Assembly (NCBI GenBank): GCA_027619145.1 | Contig: JAQCGA010000099.1 | Coordinates: 1-10,026, forward strand | DNA: 10,026 bases | Source of the DNA: a bacterium | GTDB lineage: Bacteria > Latescibacterota > UBA2968 > GCA-2709665 | Direction of reading: 5' to 3' | Shown here: in pieces, positions 1-6,080 of the stretch | Position numbering within the stretch: the stretch's first letter is position 1 | Layout: each line of letters opens with the position of its first letter | Made by a program: the position numbers and the translations under genes | Notes under the pieces: generated by a model | What the model was told of the DNA's origin: nothing | Seen by the model: the letters and a program-made list of their open reading frames with translations, nothing else | Databases searched by the model: none

Positions 1-21
1 GGGGGTAAATCGAAACACGGG

Positions 22-49
22 TAGAAATAGGATGTGGTATTGATATAAC
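22..49 (+). promoter_or_regulatory. Candidate extended -10 promoter of the duplicated-module gene
   Basis: TATAAC at 44-49 is one base from the sigma-70 -10 consensus and is preceded by TG at 41-42, giving an extended -10. A weak -35-like TAGAAA lies at 22-27, with a 16-base spacer. Transcription would begin near 56, placing several hairpins in a leader of about 130 bases before the start codon at 190. Assigned by eye from consensus only. Confidence 0.35.
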
Positions 50-56
50 GTCCACC

Positions 57-78
57 GCACGGGGGTAAACCCCCGTGC
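57..78. repeat. Short perfect inverted repeat GCACGGGGG-TAAA-CCCCCGTGC
   Basis: Two 9-base arms (57-65 and 70-78) are perfectly complementary around a 4-base TAAA spacer. The string GGGGGTAAA also occurs at 1-9 at the window edge, so this may be one of at least two copies of a dispersed intergenic palindrome, the left one cut or degenerate. Elements of this type are common between genes in several uncultured phyla; that link rests on general resemblance, not on a search. Confidence 0.6.
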
Positions 79-89
79 TACGATTAGAA

Positions 90-134
90 AGTCCACTGAA
101 AGCGGACTAACAGCCCGGTTTGCCCGGGGTTTTT
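90..134 (+). repeat. Tandem small hairpins, the second terminator-like
   Basis: AGTCC (90-94) pairs with GGACT (104-108) around a 9-base loop. CCCGG (114-118) pairs with CCGGG (124-128) around 5 bases and is followed by one G and five T (130-134). The second hairpin resembles a weak intrinsic terminator. It could end transcription entering from the left of the window or attenuate transcription of the gene starting at 190. The stems are only 5 base pairs each, so they may simply be remnants of a composite intergenic repeat. Confidence 0.4.
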
Positions 135-141
135 ATGCAGA

Positions 142-182
142 GCGAGGAGATTCATCTCCTCGCGGCTTTCAGATAAAGGAGA
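142..182 (+). promoter_or_regulatory. Leader hairpin next to the ribosome binding site, able to fold in two ways
   Basis: GCGAGGAGA (142-150) and TCTCCTCGC (155-163) form a perfect 9-base-pair hairpin with a TTCA loop. The ribosome binding site AAAGGAGA lies at 175-182, seven bases before the ATG at 190. The six bases AGGAGA occur both in the 5' arm (145-150) and in the real Shine-Dalgarno site (177-182). Both are exact complements of TCTCCT (155-160), so the 3' arm can pair with either. The upstream pairing is longer and would leave the site open by default. The pairing is seen in the sequence; a regulatory role is inferred. Confidence 0.45.
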
Positions 183-189
183 ACTAAAG

Positions 190-1470
190 ATGAAATCAAT
201 AGCGGTGTTTGTGCTGGGTTGCCTGCTTCTGCTACCGGTCATTGGATTTGCCGATGAAGCATTCGACCGACAACGAATGCAGCGGGACCTGGAGATTATG
301 GAGGCGGTGCTGGGTAAGCTGTTGCAGCAAGACAATATGCATTTGGGTGGAGGTGAAGACCGGAAGGTTCGCGGGCTGTACTGTGAAGGATATGGGGTGC
401 TGTTTCTGGTGGAGCAGGGTTTCAACTGGGTTGGAAACCCGGGGCGGTACGTGGTGAAATTTGGCACGTCAGAGAAGGACGAAATGGTGAATGTACACCG
501 GAATGTGACAGCATCGCTACCGGATGGGGAATCTGTAGAGGAAGAGGAAAAGGTTCGGACGGAAGATTTGAAGAACCGGTTAACAGAGTTTCTGGGGACC
601 TATGCGGATGCGGTTGGGCAATTGAAAGAGTCGGATCGGATTACGGTTTTGACGGAGTGGGGTGGACTTTCGAGTATTTTTGCAAAAAATGGCCTGGAAC
701 GATATGTGGTGAAGGTTGGAAAGTCTGAGACATCGGATGAAGATACGGTCAGGATTGCATTTGAAGAGAAGCTGGAGTCGGTGATTGATGAGGAAGAGGT
801 AGATGTGGTACGGCACCGTATTGGTCCCAGAAGTGGGGTAGGTATGGGACACCTGGCAGTTCTGGCGGGACGGCTCCACGGTTTGCACGAAGGGCGTGGA
901 GGGCGAGGTGGCAGATTTGAGGCAACGGTGAAGCGGAGCGATGTGACGGCGTACAGGAAGGGGAGCCTGAGCAAGGAAGCGTTTCAGGGGCGTATTTTGT
1001 TTCGGGAGCAAGAACAGAACGAGGACGACAAAAAGAGAATTGAGATTATGTCCGGTATTTTGGAGAAGTCACTGGGTAGCGAAGAGCCTGTGCTGGAGAC
1101 CCGATTCCGCCTGGAGATGCAGGCTTCCGGAATGTACCACGAGGGCGTGGGGGCAATCTTTTTTGTGCGGTCGGGGTCTGGCGTGAACGTTTATTATTCG
1201 ACGAGGGAAAAGAATGAAGAAAAAGATTTACATTTTCAGGGCCGAATTCGGGATAACCTGGTGGAAGTGCTGGCGGTTTACGGGCATACGCTTCGGTCGT
1301 TGAAGCCTTCCGAGCAGATTGTGGTGCAGATGGAATTCAACGACCAGTGGAATAAAGGGCTTCCTTCGCGAATGACGGTGAAGGCGCGGAAGAAAGATGT
1401 GGATGCGTATAACAAGGGAACGATGGATCTGGAGGCATTCCGGCGGCAGGTGGAGGTTTTGTCGATGTAG
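190..1470 (+). CDS. Secreted protein of unknown function with two copies of one module
   Basis: I do not recognise this 426-residue protein. It begins with a signal peptide (KS, hydrophobic core to about residue 19, probable cleavage after GFA at 21), so the mature part is exported. The rest is a tandem duplication. Each half begins with a helix (RDLEIMEAVLGKLL at 32-45; KRIEIMSGILEKSL later). A G-x-Y-x-E-G-x-G-x-x-F-x-V strand follows (62-74; 314-326), and each half ends with the motif D-V-x-A-Y-x-K-G-x4-E-A-F at 251-265 and 403-417 with identical spacing. The first half carries extra acidic segments (about 115-125 and 200-207) and a His/Gly/Arg-rich stretch (about 218-242). The ATG is supported by AAAGGAGA seven bases upstream. 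It stands alone between a repeat-rich leader and a strong terminator. Coding is supported by the duplication, signal peptide and ribosome binding site. Function is unknown; a periplasmic structural or binding role would be a guess. Confidence 0.8.
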   Translation: MKSIAVFVLGCLLLLPVIGFADEAFDRQRMQRDLEIMEAVLGKLLQQDNMHLGGGEDRKVRGLYCEGYGVLFLVEQGFNWVGNPGRYVVKFGTSEKDEMVNVHRNVTASLPDGESVEEEEKVRTEDLKNRLTEFLGTYADAVGQLKESDRITVLTEWGGLSSIFAKNGLERYVVKVGKSETSDEDTVRIAFEEKLESVIDEEEVDVVRHRIGPRSGVGMGHLAVLAGRLHGLHEGRGGRGGRFEATVKRSDVTAYRKGSLSKEAFQGRILFREQEQNEDDKKRIEIMSGILEKSLGSEEPVLETRFRLEMQASGMYHEGVGAIFFVRSGSGVNVYYSTREKNEEKDLHFQGRIRDNLVEVLAVYGHTLRSLKPSEQIVVQMEFNDQWNKGLPSRMTVKARKKDVDAYNKGTMDLEAFRRQVEVLSM

Positions 1471-1491
1471 GCGAGTAAATGGGGGAAGGAA

Positions 1492-1531
1492 AAAGGGCCA
1501 ACAGCAAAAGCTGTCGGCCCTTTCGTTTTTT
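1492..1531 (+). terminator. Strong intrinsic terminator of the duplicated-module gene
   Basis: AAAGGGCC-A-ACAGC (1492-1505) and GCTGT-C-GGCCCTTT (1510-1523) form a 14-position stem with a single A-C mismatch and an AAAA loop. CG and six T (1526-1531) follow. It lies 21 bases after the stop codon. The run of A before the stem gives a T tract on the other strand, so it could also stop transcripts arriving from the mbnH side. Confidence 0.85.
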
Positions 1532-1587
1532 GAAATTAGGAGATCACGTGAGATATTGGCCGGGATATCACCTTCGAACATGTCAAT

Positions 1588-1668
1588 TGTAGGGGCGAGG
1601 CACGCCTCGCCCTGGCGTTTCATAACCCGTTGCAGGCGGGGGCGGGGGGACCCCGCCCCTACCCAATG
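1588..1668. repeat. Composite folded intergenic repeat (TAGGGGC...GCCCCTA)
   Basis: Outer arms TAGGGGC (1590-1596) and GCCCCTA (1655-1661) enclose two inner hairpins. The left one is GGGCGAGG/CCTCGCCC (1593-1600/1605-1612, loop CACG); the right one is GGGGCGGGG/CCCCGCCCC (1639-1647/1651-1659, loop GGA). ATTG at 1587 and CAAT at 1665 extend the outer symmetry weakly. There is no coding potential. The layout is that of a MITE-like or REP-like dispersed element; only one copy is visible here. Confidence 0.65.
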
Positions 1669-1670
1669 TG

Positions 1671-1714
1671 AAAAACGCCTGGAATTTGGGCCTTTACGGT
1701 ATTCAGGGAGGCGT
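1671..1714 (-). terminator. Possible weak terminator at the end of mbnH
   Basis: On the minus strand ACGCCT (1714-1709, inside the last codons) can pair with AGGCGT (1680-1675), which is followed by four T (1674-1671). The stem is only 6 base pairs and the loop is 28 bases, so the call is weak. The terminator at 1492-1531 may serve as backup. Confidence 0.3.
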
Positions 1715-2782
1715 GAAATTGAGGAAGCCTGGATCGGACAGGGTTTTTAGAAAGGCGATCAGGGCTTCTTTTTCTGCCTGTGTGAGGTTGAGCTTTCGGG
1801 CGTTTTGCATCAGGGGGTCCAGGGTGGCGGAAGGCTGGACGCTGTGGTCGTAGAATTCGATGACGTCTTCCAGGGTCTGGAAACGGCCGTCGTGCATATA
1901 GGGGGCTGTGTATTCCACGTTTCGCAAGGTGGGCACTTTGAACTGGCCCAGGTGAAATTCATTTTCGGTTACGGCCGCCAGGCCGGAGTCTGCTACGGTG
2001 GATTGCAGTCCGTTGTTGTGGAAGCGGTTGTCCGTGAACATGCCCGGGATATGGCAGTGGAAACATTCTGATTTTTCGGAGGAGAAGATATCGAAGCCTT
2101 GTTTTTCCTGGGGAGTGAATGTTGCCTGTCCGGCCTGGATGCGATCCCATTTGGCGTTGGCAGAGATGAGGGTACGTTCGAACTGGGCAATGGCTTTTAC
2201 CGCGAGATCTGAGGTGATGGGTACATCGCCGAAGGCCTGTTTGAAGAGGTCAGGGTATGCAGGGTGACGTTTGAGTTTTTCTATGACGTTTTCCCAAGTT
2301 TCACCCATTTCAACTTTGTCTTCAACCGGTAGAAGCGCCTGGGCTTCCAGGCTTTCCGCTCTGCCATCCCAGAAGAGTGCAGGCATCCAGGCCACATTCA
2401 TCAACGGCATGGAGTTGCGTCTTGTGAAGCCGGCCACGCCTTTGCTGAAGGTGTTGGGATCGGTAAATGCAAATTGGAAGTTGTGGCAACTGGCACAGGC
2501 TTTGGTGCTGTCTACGGAGAGGATGGGGTCGAAGAAAAGTTTTTTGCCCAGTTCGATTCCCTCAAGGGTCATTGGGTTGTTTGCAGGAATGGGTGGTTCT
2601 GAGAATCTGGGCGGGGTCTGAAGTTGGAAGGGAGTGTGTCCGGTGCCTCCAGAGTTGTTTCCGCCAGAGGAAGAGCCGTTCCCGTCTGGGGGAGAGGTTC
2701 CTGGTCCGCCCATGGGATCTTTGCCGCATCCGCTGAGCATTGTGAGTACAAGGATGAACGTCCCAATTGTGTTTCTTCGCAT
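1703..2782 (-). CDS. mbnH: MbnH-like di-haem cytochrome c peroxidase/MauG-family lipoprotein
   Basis: This 359-residue protein belongs to the di-haem CcpA/MauG family. A lipoprotein signal ends in LSGC (Cys19, followed by Gly, so outer-membrane sorting is likely). A Gly/Ser/Pro-rich disordered linker runs to about 55. The first haem site is CASCH (96-100) and the second is CFHCH (240-244). Other family landmarks are FWDGR with Trp138, VEMG with the acid Glu158, and the C-terminal APYMHDGRF with Met296, the usual axial-ligand position of the second haem. The gene starts six bases after the stop of the mbnP-like gene, without a strong Shine-Dalgarno site, which suggests translational coupling. 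MbnH enzymes next to MbnP oxidise an MbnP tryptophan to kynurenine; the pairing here is the main reason for choosing MbnH over a plain peroxidase. Peroxide detoxification remains the alternative. The periplasmic haem enzyme would need c-type cytochrome maturation, not seen in the window. Confidence 0.82.
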   Translation of the reverse strand: MRRNTIGTFILVLTMLSGCGKDPMGGPGTSPPDGNGSSSGGNNSGGTGHTPFQLQTPPRFSEPPIPANNPMTLEGIELGKKLFFDPILSVDSTKACASCHNFQFAFTDPNTFSKGVAGFTRRNSMPLMNVAWMPALFWDGRAESLEAQALLPVEDKVEMGETWENVIEKLKRHPAYPDLFKQAFGDVPITSDLAVKAIAQFERTLISANAKWDRIQAGQATFTPQEKQGFDIFSSEKSECFHCHIPGMFTDNRFHNNGLQSTVADSGLAAVTENEFHLGQFKVPTLRNVEYTAPYMHDGRFQTLEDVIEFYDHSVQPSATLDPLMQNARKLNLTQAEKEALIAFLKTLSDPGFLNFTPP

Positions 2783-2788
2783 AACGAA

Positions 2789-3544
2789 TCAATTTCCCGT
2801 GATGGCTCCGATGGTGAATACGTCGGTGCCGTTTGCTTTCAGCACGGTTTGTGCTCCCGCGTTGTCCATGATCATGCCCGGGTAGTTCTGGAAGTCATAC
2901 GTGTTGGGGGTGGTGAACCACCGTTCGATGTTCATGAAAACCTGGATTGCGACATCGTCTCCGTTTAATCCGACGTCCAGGCCCAGGGGTACCCGGAATG
3001 AGTAGTCGTTGCCCATGGTGGGGCCCATGTGGACGAGGAAACTGGAAGAACCATCGTGGAGTCCTTCCAGCCGCATGTAGTGGTATCCGCCGCCCATCTG
3101 TGTAGGCCAGGCCATGTTGTTGTAGGCCGTTGTGTTGGGAAGCGCACCGGTCTGATTGGATGCAGCGGGGATGCCGAAGTTGAAGCGAAGTTCTGTATAA
3201 CGGCCGCCTGGAATGTTGCTGGAGAGGAAGGTACGCGTTGTATTGTCTGCCGCATCACGATAATGGTTTGCACGCATCTGAACAACGTCTCCATCTGTAG
3301 AGACCAGGGCGAAGTCTGTGAGAATATATTCCAGGCGGGTGATGCTGTATTGGTTGCCTGCTGCGTTGATGTACTGCCCGGAGTTGAGTGCGAGTGGCAC
3401 GCCGCTGACTGCGTGGTCCAGGAAGATTGTGATGCTGCCTGGTTTTGGGTCGTCTGAGCCGCATCCGGACAGGCCAAAGGCCAGGGTAAGGATGATCAGA
3501 AAGGGAGTTGGTTTGAATTTTCGGATGAAGAATTGACGGATCAT
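2789..3544 (-). CDS. mbnP: MbnP-family copper-binding lipoprotein
   Basis: The 251-residue product has an N-terminal lipoprotein signal with LSGC (Cys28, then Gly) and a beta-rich body starting GSITIFLDHAVSGVPL, typical of the MbnP family. The diagnostic segment is AWPTQMGGGYHYMRLEG, with Trp146, His155, Met150 and Met157. A second conserved-looking tryptophan is Trp209 in ERWF. In studied MbnP proteins a copper site forms only after MbnH converts a tryptophan to kynurenine. Trp146 or Trp209 is the candidate here; the sequence alone does not decide. The start at 3544 is supported by GAAGGAA (plus-strand complement 3554-3560) nine bases upstream. The gene is first of a two-gene operon with the mbnH-like gene six bases downstream. 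No methanobactin precursor or maturation genes are visible, so a stand-alone periplasmic copper-handling pair is inferred. Confidence 0.8.
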   Translation of the reverse strand: MIRQFFIRKFKPTPFLIILTLAFGLSGCGSDDPKPGSITIFLDHAVSGVPLALNSGQYINAAGNQYSITRLEYILTDFALVSTDGDVVQMRANHYRDAADNTTRTFLSSNIPGGRYTELRFNFGIPAASNQTGALPNTTAYNNMAWPTQMGGGYHYMRLEGLHDGSSSFLVHMGPTMGNDYSFRVPLGLDVGLNGDDVAIQVFMNIERWFTTPNTYDFQNYPGMIMDNAGAQTVLKANGTDVFTIGAITGN

Positions 3545-3600
3545 TGTGCGATATTCCTTCTTTTCGAATTCCAGTGGCGGGGACCGCTGAAAAAACGGTG

Positions 3601-3641
3601 GGATACAGATATCCAGTTCAAAACGGGAGGAAGTTTTGAAC
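3601..3641 (-). promoter_or_regulatory. Perfect inverted repeat upstream of mbnP
   Basis: GTTCAAAAC (3616-3624) and GTTTTGAAC (3633-3641) form a perfect 9+9 dyad around 8 bases. A second small dyad GGATA-CAGA-TATCC (3601-3614) abuts it on the mbnP side. The large dyad lies 72-97 bases before the mbnP start codon, a place where an operator or a leader hairpin would act. I could not fit convincing -35/-10 boxes around it, and there is no T run after it in the minus direction. It does not resemble the CueR operator I know. Confidence 0.45.
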
Positions 3642-3778
3642 CGAGATGCTCCCGGCTCTATTACATGAAGGTTTTCCGATGTGGTTCTTCAAGCGATAAG
3701 CGCTGTTCTGGCCGGATCCCTGTATGAACGTTTGAACGGCACGAATCGTTCCCAATTCGCGTGTTTTTAAGATCTGCG

Positions 3779-5890
3779 TTAGAGTTTCTTTTCTGTCAGT
3801 CCCTCTTTTGAGATGCGGATGAGCGTTTTGCCTTCATAGGAGACTTCGCCACCGTCCACGACGGATACGGATACAGGCTTTTTGCCTTTGAAGGAGAGGA
3901 TGCAGACTTTGCCTTTGAAACGCAGGCCGTTGCATTCAACGATTTGATCACCTGAGCCGTAAACGACCAGGTCGGTTTGATTGCCGCGCTCAACCCGAAC
4001 GCCCCGGGCGTCTTCCGGGAGGGCTTTGGCACCGTTGAGGGTTGCTGGCAGGCGGGTCGTTTTCACGTTGCCTGGTTTTGTCTTAAAGGGAACGAGCGCT
4101 ACGTCGTAGACAACTGCGTTTTCCCCTTCGCGGTTGATCCATTTCTGCAAACCAATCCAGTAGCGGTTGGGATGGTTGAGGGGAACCTTGTCTTTGGCTT
4201 CGTAGGAGGTTCCCTGACGCACATACCGGATTTCAGAGGATTTTGCGGGCACGACCTGGACGCCGGGTGCGCCTGTGGTGATGGATTGGGTTTTACCCGC
4301 TTTCCACTTAAAAGGAGAGTGGAGGTACCAGGTGTAGCTGTGGTGTTTTCTTTGTTCTTGGACCGTGTCTGAGACCAGGAAGTAATCTGGTTTAAGAAAG
4401 GTGACGCGGCGTTCGATGGTTACGCCAAACTGCTTTTCGTATCCCTGGTGAGATGCGGCGAAATAGTCTACATGATTGCCGGATGCCCAGGTGACGTTTT
4501 CTCCCTGGTTGTGAACGCGGTCCATGGGGGTGTCATTGACAACAACCTGGTTGTGGGCCTGGGGAGAGCGGAAATAGGCGTCCAGAGGGTTGTCGTACGG
4601 TCCCCAGCGGTTGGTTTCGATGGCAACGGGTGCGCCGTACGCGTACATCCCAAAGTCCAGCAGGTCGTTGTGTGTATGGCCGCCGCCCCAGGGGCCGTAG
4701 TTAATGATCATGTAAAGTGCTTTTGCATCCCAGCCGGAGCGCATGGTTGCGAAGCCGGAAGGACGTTGATCTGTGGATGTGAATCCGGGGTTCTGGGGGC
4801 GGATTCCGTTGACGGACTTGATCCGGTCTCGGACGGGCCAGAGGTAGCGGCCGTTGCCGGTGAATTCTGTACCTCTGCGGAAGATGGAGTCCTGTTTTCC
4901 GAATCCGCCATCGTTGAAGCCCTGCGATTCGCCAAGGGGCGTGGTGGTGGCAAGGAACCAGTCGTACATTCGCTCGATGTAGTTCTGGAGGTTGGCGGAG
5001 GTTTTGATATGGGGGTTCTCTTTGGCAAGCAGGTGAAGATCTTCGCTGATTCGGGTACACCAGGAGCCGTACCCGGAGGAGCGTTCGTGGTGACAACCGT
5101 CGTCGTAAAAATCTTGAGCTACGTGTTCTTCCAGACGCTGGACCCCAATGCGCGTCCAGTCTTTGGATTCTTTGAATTCGGGAAACGTTCCACCGGTGTA
5201 CACCAGGGCCCAGGATCCACACATTTGCCAGTTGCCGCTCCGATAGCCTCCGCTGGTTTCAAGCAGGTAGAGCCAGCGAGAGCCGCCCAGGAGGGTTTTG
5301 AGCATGCGTTCGTGTGTTTTCCAGGAGAGGAGTCCGGTGTTGCGGTAGGCAAAGTAGTGGTCAAGGAGGCGAGGGTTACGGCCGCCCACACCGAGTTCGT
5401 AGAAGATGACGTCCAGGTTGGGGCGGGGGTTGTCAATGGTGTGGCGTTGTTCGTACCACTGGTTGAAGAGGTCGTCGAAGCATTCCACGTACCGGGTGTC
5501 TCCGGTTTGTCCAAAAGCGGTTCGGAGACAGTCCATCCATGCCAGATAATGCGTGCCGTATTTTCCGGAGTCGCCCCAGTCTGCATTGAAGTCCACTTTT
5601 TTACCAAATTTGAAGTTGTGGGTGTGCCAGCCCTGGATTTCGTGCGCGACCACGCGTTCGGCTTCGCGGATGACATTCGGGTCCGGTTTGTTGCCGGTGG
5701 GAGCGGCCATATTGAGCGGTTTTTTTCGAGTTGCGAAGTACTCGCCCCAGGCAGTATAGGCCTCTTTCCAGCGGCCGGCGCTGGCGGCGTCTCGCACGGA
5801 TTTGAGTGCAGACCCGCTGAGATCGAGCGCGGCGAAGAGGTTTTTGTTGGAGATGAAGAGCATTTTGGAACGGCTAATTTTTGTGGGCAT
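3779..5890 (-). CDS. Heparinase II/III-family polysaccharide lyase
   Basis: The 703-residue protein has the two-part architecture of heparinase II/III and alginate lyase families PL12/PL15/PL17/PL21: an N-terminal alpha/alpha barrel (about 20-360) and a C-terminal beta-sandwich (about 380-690). Landmarks are NWQM with Asn220, HHERSSGY with His267, His268 and the probable catalytic Tyr274, and GGGHTHNDLLDF with His405 and His407. These enzymes cleave uronic-acid polysaccharides by beta-elimination; the exact substrate cannot be read off. The start is supported by GGAAGGAG seven bases before the ATG. The N-terminus (MPTKISRSKMLFISNKNLF) lacks a hydrophobic signal core, unusual for a secreted lyase, so it may act inside the cell on imported oligosaccharides or on a shorter substrate. 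It is flanked by same-strand genes of unrelated role, has its own candidate promoter, and no sulfatase or transporter for sugars is nearby. Confidence 0.85.
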   Translation of the reverse strand: MPTKISRSKMLFISNKNLFAALDLSGSALKSVRDAASAGRWKEAYTAWGEYFATRKKPLNMAAPTGNKPDPNVIREAERVVAHEIQGWHTHNFKFGKKVDFNADWGDSGKYGTHYLAWMDCLRTAFGQTGDTRYVECFDDLFNQWYEQRHTIDNPRPNLDVIFYELGVGGRNPRLLDHYFAYRNTGLLSWKTHERMLKTLLGGSRWLYLLETSGGYRSGNWQMCGSWALVYTGGTFPEFKESKDWTRIGVQRLEEHVAQDFYDDGCHHERSSGYGSWCTRISEDLHLLAKENPHIKTSANLQNYIERMYDWFLATTTPLGESQGFNDGGFGKQDSIFRRGTEFTGNGRYLWPVRDRIKSVNGIRPQNPGFTSTDQRPSGFATMRSGWDAKALYMIINYGPWGGGHTHNDLLDFGMYAYGAPVAIETNRWGPYDNPLDAYFRSPQAHNQVVVNDTPMDRVHNQGENVTWASGNHVDYFAASHQGYEKQFGVTIERRVTFLKPDYFLVSDTVQEQRKHHSYTWYLHSPFKWKAGKTQSITTGAPGVQVVPAKSSEIRYVRQGTSYEAKDKVPLNHPNRYWIGLQKWINREGENAVVYDVALVPFKTKPGNVKTTRLPATLNGAKALPEDARGVRVERGNQTDLVVYGSGDQIVECNGLRFKGKVCILSFKGKKPVSVSVVDGGEVSYEGKTLIRISKEGLTEKKL

Positions 5891-5948
5891 ATCGGTTCTC
5901 CTTCCGGAGGGTTGTGGGCGCGTGTTTGAAGGTCTGGATCAGGGAACA

Positions 5949-5977
5949 GGTATGTACTTTACAGATAGGTTCGTCAA
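5949..5977 (-). promoter_or_regulatory. Candidate sigma-70 promoter of the lyase gene
   Basis: On the minus strand TTGACG (5977-5972) matches five of six -35 positions. A 17-base spacer leads to CATACC (5954-5949), a weak -10. Transcription would begin about 50 bases before the lyase start codon. It lies directly after the terminator of the preceding gene, which fits an independent transcription unit. Confidence 0.4.
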
Positions 5978-5998
5978 GGGGAAACCGGAGGGGTAGCA

Positions 5999-6055
5999 TA
6001 AAAAGAAACCGGGATCGGTGAGTGTCCTATGTAGCTCCTCCGTCGATCCCGGTTT
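5999..6055 (-). terminator. Intrinsic terminator after the Cld-family gene
   Basis: AAACCGGGATCG (6006-6017) and CGATCCCGGTTT (6044-6055) are perfect 12-base complements around a 26-base loop. Read on the minus strand, the stem is followed by CTTTTTA, and it begins 25 bases after the stop codon of the Cld-family gene. The long loop is atypical, but the stem and T tract make a terminator the best reading. A weaker T run (6053-6056) exists on the plus side. Confidence 0.75.
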
Positions 6056-6080
6056 TGTTGTTCTGTACGGTGCGTTTGGG

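Noticed and set aside
190..255. LGC at residues 9-11 of the duplicated-module protein as a lipobox
   Set aside because: Only about seven hydrophobic residues precede the Cys and the hydrophobic core continues past it to a normal GFA cleavage site, so signal peptidase I processing fits better.
1703..2782. Plain cytochrome c peroxidase as the name of the di-haem protein
   Set aside because: The domain fits, but tight linkage to an MbnP-type gene makes the MbnH role more likely.
3722..3778. Dyad CACGAAT...ATTCGCGTG followed by T5 near 3740-3770 as a terminator
   Set aside because: It has a bulged stem and the T run is on the plus strand, where no gene precedes it. It does not serve the minus-strand lyase gene.
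4448..5929. 493-codon open frame on the plus strand, opposite the lyase gene
   Set aside because: The minus-strand frame has clear family motifs and a ribosome binding site. The plus-strand product is Val/Gly-rich with no recognisable domain and is the usual by-product of codon bias.
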